Part shown: positions 53,194-62,800 of the stretch, one piece after another
How the letters are laid out: every line of letters begins with the position of its first letter
How positions within the stretch are numbered: position 1 is the stretch's first letter
DNA from: Bacillota bacterium
GTDB taxonomy: Bacteria; Bacillota; Clostridia; Christensenellales; Pumilibacteraceae
Length of the DNA stretch: 64,000 nt
Direction: 5' to 3'
Assembly (NCBI GenBank): GCA_009777485.1
Contig: WRLT01000009.1
Location: forward strand, 18,505-82,504
The notes under the pieces: generated by a model
Databases searched by the model: none
Told to the model about the DNA's origin: nothing
Seen by the model: the letters and a program-made list of their open reading frames with translations, nothing else
Made by a program: the position numbers and the translations under genes

Positions 53194-56100
53194 ATGAACA
53201 CAGAAAATGAAAAAAAGTTTTACATCGGGTTGGATATCGGTACAGAATCCGTAGGCTTTGCCGCAACGGACGAAAATTATCGGGTATTGCAAAAGCGCGG
53301 AAAGCCGTTGATGGGCGTCAGATTATTTGAAGAGGCTAATACCGCAGACGAGCGGCGCGGAAAACGTGCAAATAAAGTAAGAATGAAACGCAGAGCATTC
53401 CGCATAGAATTACTGCAAGAATTATTAGCAGAAGAAGTTAATAAGGTAGACCCGTTATTTTTTATTCGTTTAGGGGCAAGTAGTCTTTGGAAGGATGATA
53501 AATTGCATAAAAATGCAGGATTAACCAGTGCCGATTCGTTATTTGCCGACAGCGATTTTTCGGATAAGGACTTTTTTAAAGGCTTTATAGATAATTCCGA
53601 GTGGAGCAGTAAACCGAAAACTGCAAGAAACAAACTATTTCCGTCCGCTTATCATTTGCGCAACGCTTTAATGAATCCAAAAGAAAAGCCCGATATCCGT
53701 TTTGTATATTTGGCATGCCACCATATTTTAAAGGCGCGCGGACATTTTTTATACGATGATGAAAGCATGGGCGGTGGCAATACGTCAAGCGTATTAGATA
53801 TGTCGGCGGTAGGCAAGGATTGCTTTGTAAGGCTTAATAAAGTACTTAAAGATATTGCAGAAGCAGAGGAACTGCCGTATAAAGTATCGTTCTGCACAGA
53901 AAATTTTTCTGCAATCGAAGAAATTGCTAAAAACGATACACTGTACCTAAAAGACCGCAAAAGCAAACTTTTAGAAACGTTGTTTCCTAACCCTATACAT
54001 AATAAAGACGCAAAAAAGCAAGTAGATGCTATGCTGAGCGCGCTGTTAGGAAAAAAAGCAAAGCTTGCAGAATTATTTCCGTACATAGAATGGGACGAAG
54101 AGAGTAAAGATTTTTCTTTTGGCGGCAAGTGGGAGGATGAAACTAAGCCTAAGCTTGCGGGCGTTTTGGCGGACGACAACCAAATGCTGCTTATAGATAT
54201 TCTTAAAGAGGTTTACGATTGGTATATACTTATGCAGCTGTTAAAGGGCAAGTCTTCCGTTTCGGCGGCGATGGTAGAGCGCTATCAAAAGCACCACGAG
54301 CAATTAGCGGCATTAAAAAAGTTTGTTAAAGAATTCGCAAAAGACAAGTATTTTAGCATTTTCCGTTCAGTAAAAGAAAAAAACAATTATCCCGCCTATA
54401 TAGGTTCTAATTTATCAAACGGAAAAACGATAATCAAAAAGTGCAGCACAGAGGATTTTTACGCATTTTTAAGAAAGGAGCTTGGCGATGTTTTGCCCAA
54501 AGAAATATTAGACGATATTACTGCGGGCACATTTTTACAAAAGCTTCGCAGTAAGGATAACGCGACGATTCCGCATCAGCTGCATAAAGCGGAACTTAGT
54601 GTAATTTTAAACAACGCACAGGCACACGGCTTACTTTCTGCCGATACCGCCAAAAAAATTCTAGATATTATTTCGTTCCGTGTGCCGTACTACGTTGGGC
54701 GGCTAAACCCGCATTATAAAAATACAAAGGGGCGTCATGTTTGGATAGAAAAACTAGTTGAGGGCAGAACCCGTATCACGCCGTGGAATTTTAATGAAAT
54801 TGTAGACAAAAAGAATAGTAACAAAGCTTTTATAGGGCGGATGCTTTCTAAATGTACCTATTTGCGGGATGAAACCGTGTTCGTGTTGCCTAAAAATTCG
54901 CTTTTGTACGCACGCTTTTCGGTTCTTAACGAGCTTAACAACCTAAAATATAAGGATGTACCTATTTCGGTTGAGTTAAAACAAAAAATCTTTAACGATT
55001 TGTTTAAGACCAAAGCCAAAGTATCCTTTTCGGCTTTGCTTACCTTACTAAAACATCATTTGGGCAGTGATGTAGAAAAATCGGATATTACGGGCGTTGA
55101 TATGCAAAAAAACGGCTTTAACAGTTCGTACAGCGCGTATGTTCAAGCGGAAAAAATCTTTAAGGAAGAGATGGATAACCATAAAACGCTTGAAATTGTG
55201 GAAGATGTACTGTTGTGGCACGCGTTGCATACAGATAAAAAATTAGTTGTCGAAAGCATACGGCAAAAATATCCGCACCTTTCTGAATCGGTTGTTAAAG
55301 AGTTAAAAGGATTAAATTTTTCAGGCTTTGGCAGGCTTAGTAAAAAGTTTTTAACAACGGAACGTGTAATCGATAAATCTACGGGGCAATGCAAATCGGT
55401 TATAGATATTCTTTGGGAAACGAACTATAACCTAATGGAGCTACGTAAAGAGGACGGCGTATATAACATTACCGATTGGCTGAACGAAGAAAATTCGGTT
55501 AAGGAAGGAAATGTTGATTACGATTTGGTTGCCGAAAGCTACGCATCACCTTCTGTTAAACGTTCGGTTTGGCAAGCCATGAAAATTGTGGACGAGCTGA
55601 TTGAATTAAACGCCGGTAAAAAACCCGACCGTATTTTTATAGAAGTAACCCGCACAAACAGAGAGGATAAAAAAGCAACAAAAACCCGTAAGGATAAATT
55701 GTCTGAGTTGTACAGTGAGGCAAAAAAACTAGATAAGCAAATTTTTGCAGAACTTGAAAAAGACGGTATAAAAAATCAGTTAGAGGACATTCAAGATAAC
55801 AATGCCTTACGCGGAGAAAAGCTATTTTTATACTTTTTACAATGCGGAAAGTGCGCGTACAGCGGAGAGACAATCAAAATAGCCGACCTTGATAAGCTTT
55901 ACGATGTTGACCATATTATTCCGCAAGCACTAAAAAAGGATGACGGCATTTCTAATAAGGTTTTATCTAAGCGCAATTTAAACGGAAAGAAAGGCATGCA
56001 CTATCCGTTCCGTCATATTTTGGGCATAACCGATACGGTTGTCCGCATGTGGGAGGGCTGGCACAGATGCAATTTAATTTCTGACGAAAAATTAGCAAGG

Positions 56101-57615
56101 CTTAAACGCACCACGCCTTTAAAAGATAAAGAATTAGAAGGCTTTATCGCCCGTCAGCTTGTATTTACGGGGCAATCAACCACCGCAGTTGCGGAATTAT
56201 TAAAGCTAAGGTATCCTAACGCCCAACTAATTTATTCCAAAGCGGAAAATGTTTCGGATTTCCGTCAAAAGTTTAATATGCTTAAATGTCGAGAGGCAAA
56301 CGACTTACACCACGCGCACGATGCGTATTTGAACATTGTGGTGGGTAATTGCTTTTATCAGCGTTTTAATAAAGCCTATATAACAGGTTACGAAAAAGAC
56401 AATGAAGCATGGACTAAGTACACGCAAAATCATTTGTTTGAAAAAGATATTAAAGGCGCTTGGAAGGCAGGCGAGTGGGAGAGAGGAGAGCAAAAAACGA
56501 TTGGTGAAACCGAGAAAACCGTCGCTAAAGCCTTATCACTAAAATATTTGCCGATTAGTAAATTAACAACCGAATATAAAGGGAGTCTATTTAAGTTGAC
56601 GGTTCTCTCGGCGGAATCACATCAAAAATCAAAGTTTACTAAAAGCAAAACTACCGCCACCATTCCGCTAAAAGGTAATAGTAATAATCCCTTATCAAAA
56701 CTAGAAAGATACGGCGGATTTGCAGGAATCGTGGCCGCCTATTGTATGATTATCGAGTACACTGATAAAAAAGGTAAAATTCAGCGTGAATTTGATTTTG
56801 TTAGTATATTAAACAAAAAGCAATGGGAAAAATTAACACATACAGAAAAAGAGGACAAGCTTTCGCAGGAGCGCGGATTTCCCGTAAAAATTGTGCTACC
56901 CAAAATCTATTTTTACACATTGTTTAAAATAGAAAATATGGAATTTCGTTTATCAGGGTGTAGTAAGTTTGGTATTAAATTACAAAATGCAAAGCAACCG
57001 TATTATGGTACGCCGATAGATGATGATGAACTGGGCATAAAAAATATGTGCATTATTAATTACATGCGTATTCTTGCAAAATATAATGATATAAAGAATA
57101 AACTCAAAACCGAAGATTATGAGCAAGCTAATGAAATAGTGCTTTCAGGAAAGCCAAATGGAAAGCAAACAGAATATAAAATAACTAAATGTGAAAATCA
57201 AGCGCTTTGGAATGCGTTGCTGAAAAAAATCTGTAAACTATACGGCAATATGCACAGCGGATTAAAAGGATGTAATTTAGGCTTGCCCGATATCTACGAA
57301 AAAATTGCAATTCACGATTCTGCATTTAGTAATTTGCCGATTACACGGCAAGTAAATGTACTGTCCGCAATAATTTCGGGCTTAGGTTGTAACGCACATG
57401 CTTTTAATTTAAGCGGATTTTATGAAAAAAACAAAAATGACAAGCCCCTAAACACTGGTTTAGGTCAACCTCAACCGAGTTTAAAAATCAAATACCCTCT
57501 AACGCTAATTCATCAATCCGTAACGGGCATTAAAGAACACTCTATCGTTATCAGTGAGTTTGATAAGGATGGAAACCTTGTTTTTCCCGACATCAATACA
57601 GGAGTTAAACATTGA
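53194..57615 (+). CDS. cas9: CRISPR-associated endonuclease Cas9, type II-A
   Basis: A 1473-residue RNA-guided DNA endonuclease. RuvC-I YIGLDIGTESVGFA with catalytic Asp14; Arg-rich bridge helix about 53-75 (ERRGKRANKVRMKRRAFR); recognition lobe to about 780; RuvC-II IFIEVTR with Glu817; HNH DVDHIIPQ at 904-911 with His907; RuvC-III HHAHDAYLN with His1042 and Asp1043; a long C-terminal PAM-interacting region. All catalytic residues are intact. It is about 100 residues longer than SpCas9. The start follows AAGGAG with a rather long gap of 12 nt. It overlaps cas1 by 4 nt. Confidence 0.97.
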   Translation: MNTENEKKFYIGLDIGTESVGFAATDENYRVLQKRGKPLMGVRLFEEANTADERRGKRANKVRMKRRAFRIELLQELLAEEVNKVDPLFFIRLGASSLWKDDKLHKNAGLTSADSLFADSDFSDKDFFKGFIDNSEWSSKPKTARNKLFPSAYHLRNALMNPKEKPDIRFVYLACHHILKARGHFLYDDESMGGGNTSSVLDMSAVGKDCFVRLNKVLKDIAEAEELPYKVSFCTENFSAIEEIAKNDTLYLKDRKSKLLETLFPNPIHNKDAKKQVDAMLSALLGKKAKLAELFPYIEWDEESKDFSFGGKWEDETKPKLAGVLADDNQMLLIDILKEVYDWYILMQLLKGKSSVSAAMVERYQKHHEQLAALKKFVKEFAKDKYFSIFRSVKEKNNYPAYIGSNLSNGKTIIKKCSTEDFYAFLRKELGDVLPKEILDDITAGTFLQKLRSKDNATIPHQLHKAELSVILNNAQAHGLLSADTAKKILDIISFRVPYYVGRLNPHYKNTKGRHVWIEKLVEGRTRITPWNFNEIVDKKNSNKAFIGRMLSKCTYLRDETVFVLPKNSLLYARFSVLNELNNLKYKDVPISVELKQKIFNDLFKTKAKVSFSALLTLLKHHLGSDVEKSDITGVDMQKNGFNSSYSAYVQAEKIFKEEMDNHKTLEIVEDVLLWHALHTDKKLVVESIRQKYPHLSESVVKELKGLNFSGFGRLSKKFLTTERVIDKSTGQCKSVIDILWETNYNLMELRKEDGVYNITDWLNEENSVKEGNVDYDLVAESYASPSVKRSVWQAMKIVDELIELNAGKKPDRIFIEVTRTNREDKKATKTRKDKLSELYSEAKKLDKQIFAELEKDGIKNQLEDIQDNNALRGEKLFLYFLQCGKCAYSGETIKIADLDKLYDVDHIIPQALKKDDGISNKVLSKRNLNGKKGMHYPFRHILGITDTVVRMWEGWHRCNLISDEKLARLKRTTPLKDKELEGFIARQLVFTGQSTTAVAELLKLRYPNAQLIYSKAENVSDFRQKFNMLKCREANDLHHAHDAYLNIVVGNCFYQRFNKAYITGYEKDNEAWTKYTQNHLFEKDIKGAWKAGEWERGEQKTIGETEKTVAKALSLKYLPISKLTTEYKGSLFKLTVLSAESHQKSKFTKSKTTATIPLKGNSNNPLSKLERYGGFAGIVAAYCMIIEYTDKKGKIQREFDFVSILNKKQWEKLTHTEKEDKLSQERGFPVKIVLPKIYFYTLFKIENMEFRLSGCSKFGIKLQNAKQPYYGTPIDDDELGIKNMCIINYMRILAKYNDIKNKLKTEDYEQANEIVLSGKPNGKQTEYKITKCENQALWNALLKKICKLYGNMHSGLKGCNLGLPDIYEKIAIHDSAFSNLPITRQVNVLSAIISGLGCNAHAFNLSGFYEKNKNDKPLNTGLGQPQPSLKIKYPLTLIHQSVTGIKEHSIVISEFDKDGNLVFPDINTGVKH

Positions 57616-58493
57616 GTTTTAGAACAGTGGTAGTAAAAAACCGCGCTAAAATAGAAACGCGGCTTAATTATTTGTTAATACGCGGCGAGGAAGAAAAGTG
57701 GGTGCATCTAAGTGAAATAGGAACCTTAGTTGTTGAGTCTACCGCATGCGCTATTACTACGCAAGCCTTATGCGAGCTTGCAAAAAATAATACCAGCGTA
57801 ATTTTCTGCGACGAAAAACATTTGCCGTACGGACAACTTTCATATTTGTACGGCAATCATCTAGCAAGCGGTCAGGTTAAAAGGCAATCTCAGTGGACGG
57901 AGGATTTAAAGGCAAAAGCGTGGAAAGAAATTGTTAAGCAAAAAATAGAATGGCAACGCACGGTGCTTATTAAATATCAAAAATACGAAACCGCGCAAAT
58001 GCTTTCGGATTACATACTGCAAGTCGAACACGGCGATACAACAAACCGAGAAGGGCACGCTGCCAAGGTTTATTTTAATGCGTTGTTCGGTCAAGATTTT
58101 TGCAGACGTACCCCAAATGAAAATAATCCGGCATTAAATTACGGCTATGCGATTTTGCTTTCAAGCACGGCAAGAGAAATTATTGCAGCGGGATACATTA
58201 CGCAAATCGGCATCCACCATATTAACGAGTATAACCAATATAATTTGGCGTGCGACATCATGGAGGTATTTAGGCCCTTAGTAGATGCTTATGTATTAGA
58301 AATTTCTAATCTTATTCATTTTAAAAGCAAGGTTAGCACAATTTTATCTTCTAAAACTAAAATCGGCGGTAAAGTACATTTTTTAGATTCCGCTATACGG
58401 ATTTATGTACGAAACGTATTAAAGTTTATGGAAGGAAAGGGCGCAATTGAAAAAATAGAAAAATTTATTTTGGAAGAGGGAAATGAGTTATAG
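57612..58493 (+). CDS. cas1: CRISPR-associated integrase Cas1
   Basis: A 293-residue type II Cas1, the catalytic integrase for new spacers. The metal-binding residues can be placed in NREGHAAKVYF (Glu), QIGIHHINEYN (His) and EVFRPLVDAYVLE (Asp/Glu). It starts with TTG 57612, whose last two bases and the next A form the cas9 stop (TTGA), so translation is coupled. It overlaps cas2 by 11 nt. Confidence 0.96.
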   Translation: MSFRTVVVKNRAKIETRLNYLLIRGEEEKWVHLSEIGTLVVESTACAITTQALCELAKNNTSVIFCDEKHLPYGQLSYLYGNHLASGQVKRQSQWTEDLKAKAWKEIVKQKIEWQRTVLIKYQKYETAQMLSDYILQVEHGDTTNREGHAAKVYFNALFGQDFCRRTPNENNPALNYGYAILLSSTAREIIAAGYITQIGIHHINEYNQYNLACDIMEVFRPLVDAYVLEISNLIHFKSKVSTILSSKTKIGGKVHFLDSAIRIYVRNVLKFMEGKGAIEKIEKFILEEGNEL

Positions 58494-58806
58494 ATATATG
58501 AGATTAATGGTGTTTTTTGATTTACCGACGCTTACGGTAAAGGACGGACAAGAGTATAGGCGGTTTCAAAAATTTTTAGTTAAAAACGGCTTTATTATGA
58601 CGCAATACTCGGTGTATTCAAAGCTTGTTTTAAATGCTTCGCAAGCGGAATCCATAAAAAATCTTTTAAAAAAAAATGTTCCGCAGAAAGGGCTTATTCA
58701 GTGCTTGCAAATTACCGAACAGCAATTTGCCTCGATAGAATATTTGGCAGGTAAAGGACAAACAAAAATTATAGACAGCGATTCGCGCCATGTGGAGATA
58801 GAATAA
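58483..58806 (+). CDS. cas2: CRISPR-associated protein Cas2
   Basis: A 107-residue ferredoxin-fold protein that scaffolds the Cas1 complex: YRYMRLMVFFDLPTLT with the strand 1 Asp, KFLVKNGFIMTQYSVYSKLVLN, then QCLQITEQQFASIEYLAG. Its TAA shares one base with the csn2 ATG. Confidence 0.96.
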   Translation: MSYRYMRLMVFFDLPTLTVKDGQEYRRFQKFLVKNGFIMTQYSVYSKLVLNASQAESIKNLLKKNVPQKGLIQCLQITEQQFASIEYLAGKGQTKIIDSDSRHVEIE

Positions 58807-59513
58807 TGTTACTTTTTAAGCACGCATCATGGGAAAAGCATTTTCAATTAGACGGGCAAAAAATCTCCGTTTTGGCGGTTGAAAATCCCTCTACACTTTG
58901 GAAATACTGTACAGAACTAATAGGACAGTCTAACGGCGAAGCAGGGGATTTTAGTATCTTAAAAAACTATTCAGAGCAAGTATTTGATAAGCTTTGCAGC
59001 GTAGAAACTAATATACCGGGGCTTACGTTAAACTCTAAAAAACTGCAAACGGCGTTAATTAAAAAGTGTTCCGAGCTTTCCGTAACGCCTGAGTTTGAGG
59101 AGCAATTAAGAAAGGTTTCTCTTTCACTTTACGAGTTTTGCAAAACCGTTTGTCAGGATGTAGGATATTCAATCGAATTGCACGAAAGCATAGACACAGC
59201 GGGATTATTTAAATTGTTTTCGTTGTCGTTAAAAGAAACCTTTGGTTCGCTTCTAGAAAAGCTGATAGAATATGTACAGGTTAATGCGGAATTTTTAAAA
59301 ACTAAAATTTTCATTTTTTTATTTTTAAGTAAGTTTTTATCTAGAGAAGAAATAAAAAAGTTTTTCGAGCATTGCAGATTTCAAGGCATTTCATTAATTC
59401 TAATCGAAGAATCGTTTCCGCAACTTTTTAACACACAAGAAATTCCTAATCAAGGCTTAATTATAGATTATGACGGCTTTGAAATTACAAAAAATCTTAA
59501 AGATACGGAATAG
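58806..59513 (+). CDS. csn2: Csn2, type II-A spacer acquisition protein
   Basis: A 235-residue DNA-end-binding ring protein needed for spacer acquisition in II-A systems. It has the Csn2 start LLFKHASWEKHFQLDGQKISVLAVENPSTLWKYCTEL, the helical middle and the C-terminal FLSREEIKKFFEHCRFQGISLILIE. It fixes the subtype as II-A. Last gene of the cas operon; followed by a T-run and a palindrome rather than a clear terminator. Confidence 0.94.
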   Translation: MLLFKHASWEKHFQLDGQKISVLAVENPSTLWKYCTELIGQSNGEAGDFSILKNYSEQVFDKLCSVETNIPGLTLNSKKLQTALIKKCSELSVTPEFEEQLRKVSLSLYEFCKTVCQDVGYSIELHESIDTAGLFKLFSLSLKETFGSLLEKLIEYVQVNAEFLKTKIFIFLFLSKFLSREEIKKFFEHCRFQGISLILIEESFPQLFNTQEIPNQGLIIDYDGFEITKNLKDTE

Positions 59514-59521
59514 TTTTTTTG

Positions 59522-59558
59522 CTAGATGTTTGACATCAAGCATCTAGTATGTTATATT
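59522..59558 (+). promoter_or_regulatory. Promoter with overlapping palindrome, ahead of the structured RNA
   Basis: TTGACA at 59530-59535, 17-bp spacer, TATATT at 59553-59558. A 26-bp near-perfect palindrome (59522-59547; outer CTAGATG/CATCTAG, inner TTGA/TCAA) covers the -35 and most of the spacer. No T-run follows it, so it looks like an operator rather than a terminator. Confidence 0.75.
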
Positions 59559-59564
59559 AAATTT

Positions 59565-59696
59565 ACCGTTCGCCTGTAATCAGGAAGTCGCGAAGCATGC
59601 GCGAACAGGAAAGACCGCTAAGGTTGAAAACTGACTCTTAGAAGTCGGGGCGTAGACTTTCCGCTAGCCCGCTATTAAAAAGTAGCGGGCTTTCTA
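59565..59696 (+). ncRNA. Unidentified structured RNA between csn2 and the array
   Basis: About 130 nt with its own promoter and terminator. Pairings visible: GTTCGC (59568-59573) with GCGAAC (59601-59606); alternative or nested CCTG/CAGG (59573-59576, 59581-59584); GGAAAG (59608-59613) with CTTTCC (59657-59662), then CGC/GCG inside; CTAAG (59618-59622) with CTTAG (59637-59641); terminator GCCCGCTA (59667-59674) with TAGCGGGC (59683-59690) then TTTCTATTT. It is GC-richer than its surroundings, has no ORF and no anti-repeat. I do not recognise it as tmRNA, 6S, SRP RNA or a known riboswitch. A CRISPR role is possible but unproven. Confidence 0.75.
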
Positions 59697-59700
59697 TTTA

Positions 59701-59851
59701 TTATCTAAGCAAATGAACACCACTGATAAATAAAAAAAATGAAAGATATTTGCAAAGAGTTTTAAAAACGATTGACAATTTTAGTTAAATTTGTTATAAT
59801 TAAATCATAGGAATTACCTAATGGTAAATTAGTATATTTTCAAAATTTGAG
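59701..59851 (+). promoter_or_regulatory. CRISPR leader with pre-crRNA promoter
   Basis: AT-rich leader with TTGACA at 59772-59777, 17-bp spacer, TATAAT at 59795-59800, giving pre-crRNA from about 59807. It contains a small hairpin near 59811-59830 and ends ATTTGAG, the type II-A leader-anchoring sequence used in leader-end integration, directly joined to the first repeat. Confidence 0.85.
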
Positions 59852-62800
59852 GTTTGAGAGTAGTGTAATTCCCAAGACCTCCAAAACGATAACTTCTGTT
59901 TTACAGTCCGCACATATGTTTGAGAGTAGTGTAATTCCCAAGACCTCCAAAACATGCTAGTGGCAATAATCCACGTCATGTATGTTTGAGAGTAGTGTAA
60001 TTCCCAAGACCTCCAAAACTTTACTTATACTTTCAACTTCGATTTTACTGTTTGAGAGTAGTGTAATTCCCAAGACCTCCAAAACTAAATATTCCTATGT
60101 CAAGCATAATTTCAAGTTTGAGAGTAGTGTAATTCCCAAGACCTCCAAAACCAGATTATCAATATTATACATATCTGTTATGTTTGAGAGTAGTGTAATT
60201 CCCAAGACCTCCAAAACTCGATGTAACGGTTGCACATAAGCCCTTCGGTTTGAGAGTAGTGTAATTCCCAAGACCTCCAAAACCCTCGCTTCAATTCTTA
60301 CCAACGCCAGATGGTTTGAGAGTAGTGTAATTCCCAAGACCTCCAAAACCTATAAAAAACTACTTCAAAACGCGCCTCTGTTTGAGAGTAGTGTAATTCC
60401 CAAGACCTCCAAAACCACTTCTTTAATAGTCATTATCCTTTACCTGTTTGAGAGTAGTGTAATTCCCAAGACCTCCAAAACCAGTATATCATACTAACGT
60501 TACTATGTCAAGTTTGAGAGTAGTGTAATTCCCAAGACCTCCAAAACATAAACGTACCGCTAGCAACAGGTTTTTTCGTTTGAGAGTAGTGTAATTCCCA
60601 AGACCTCCAAAACTTTTTCTTGCCGTCTTTTCCCTCCCATGTGGTTTGAGAGTAGTGTAATTCCCAAGACCTCCAAAACAACGGCAATCGGCGGAATTAC
60701 AGCAGCTATGTTTGAGAGTAGTGTAATTCCCAAGACCTCCAAAACAACTATTGTTGGCAGCATGGTATCGGTCATGTTTGAGAGTAGTGTAATTCCCAAG
60801 ACCTCCAAAACTATGGGTTCAACTTTAAATACAACATCTTTGTTTGAGAGTAGTGTAATTCCCAAGACCTCCAAAACGAACCAACATTGTCATTTGATTT
60901 CACGCCCGTTTGAGAGTAGTGTAATTCCCAAGACCTCCAAAACCTAATCCTGGCATTCCTTACGGCCGTCCTAGTTTGAGAGTAGTGTAATTCCCAAGAC
61001 CTCCAAAACGCATTTAAAAAAAGATTATCCGTTAATAGTGTTTGAGAGTAGTGTAATTCCCAAGACCTCCAAAACGAGGTGGAAGTAATCATGAAATGGT
61101 ATAACGTTTGAGAGTAGTGTAATTCCCAAGACCTCCAAAACCTTTAAAAAATCTGCGGGGCTCATCGCTTCGTTTGAGAGTAGTGTAATTCCCAAGACCT
61201 CCAAAACTCGTTTGTGCGCTTTAATTCTTCTATTGCTGTTTGAGAGTAGTGTAATTCCCAAGACCTCCAAAACGTTTGTGTAAGTACGATTTACAGCGAT
61301 GTTGTTTGAGAGTAGTGTAATTCCCAAGACCTCCAAAACTAAACGCCCCGCATGGCAGTGGCGCGATTGGTTTGAGAGTAGTGTAATTCCCAAGACCTCC
61401 AAAACCCGCTTTTGAGAGTGCGACAAGTTCTCCGTGTTTGAGAGTAGTGTAATTCCCAAGACCTCCAAAACTCAATGCAATTAACGTAGAAACGCATCCG
61501 TGTTTGAGAGTAGTGTAATTCCCAAGACCTCCAAAACTGACCAAGAAGCCGAATATCAAGGAACTATGTTTGAGAGTAGTGTAATTCCCAAGACCTCCAA
61601 AACAAAAGCGCACCTATTGTTTTTGGGTCAATCGTTTGAGAGTAGTGTAATTCCCAAGACCTCCAAAACATAATGAGCCGAAATATCAGCGGCAAGATTG
61701 TTTGAGAGTAGTGTAATTCCCAAGACCTCCAAAACAATCGGGTTTTGCAAATAGGTACTTCACAAGTTTGAGAGTAGTGTAATTCCCAAGACCTCCAAAA
61801 CATCTACTGCAAGCGGGAATGTTTTAATCCCGTTTGAGAGTAGTGTAATTCCCAAGACCTCCAAAACTTTAGACAACGAAGCACCAAAAGGCGCGATGTT
61901 TGAGAGTAGTGTAATTCCCAAGACCTCCAAAACAGAAGCAGTGGCTACCTTGTCCTGTATCAAGTTTGAGAGTAGTGTAATTCCCAAGACCTCCAAAACA
62001 GCACATTTTTACAATGCCGTCAAAATCGCGTTTGAGAGTAGTGTAATTCCCAAGACCTCCAAAACCTCCTTTTTTTTGTTCTAACCACGCAACCAGTTTG
62101 AGAGTAGTGTAATTCCCAAGACCTCCAAAACAAGAGGTTATATTTTAATGGCGAATGAATTGTTTGAGAGTAGTGTAATTCCCAAGACCTCCAAAACAAA
62201 CGCTTTACTTTTTAATGACTATGCTATGTTTGAGAGTAGTGTAATTCCCAAGACCTCCAAAACCGCTAACACTTTCTAATAAGTGGGTAGCAAGTTTGAG
62301 AGTAGTGTAATTCCCAAGACCTCCAAAACATTCAATTCCATTTTCATAATCTACAACTTGTTTGAGAGTAGTGTAATTCCCAAGACCTCCAAAACATAGA
62401 AGTAGCCACCGCCGCCCTACCGCCCGTTTGAGAGTAGTGTAATTCCCAAGACCTCCAAAACATCATTTGCCAAACCGAAACGGTTACAAGTGTTTGAGAG
62501 TAGTGTAATTCCCAAGACCTCCAAAACAACAAGAGTTTGAGAAAGAAGTATTGCCCTGTTTGAGAGTAGTGTAATTCCCAAGACCTCCAAAACAACTTTG
62601 TTGTTGTTGACGATAGCCCGACAGTTTGAGAGTAGTGTAATTCCCAAGACCTCCAAAACTTTGTTTTTAGGCTCTAACTCATACGCTTTGTTTGAGAGTA
62701 GTGTAATTCCCAAGACCTCCAAAACTTTGGACGATTTTATAAGCCTCGATAATGTGTTTGAGAGTAGTGTAATTCCCAAGACCTCCAAAACCACCCACAA

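Noticed and set aside
59565..59696. Reading this RNA as the tracrRNA
   Set aside because: It has no stretch complementary to the repeat; a proper anti-repeat with promoter and terminator is found at 53060-53153.
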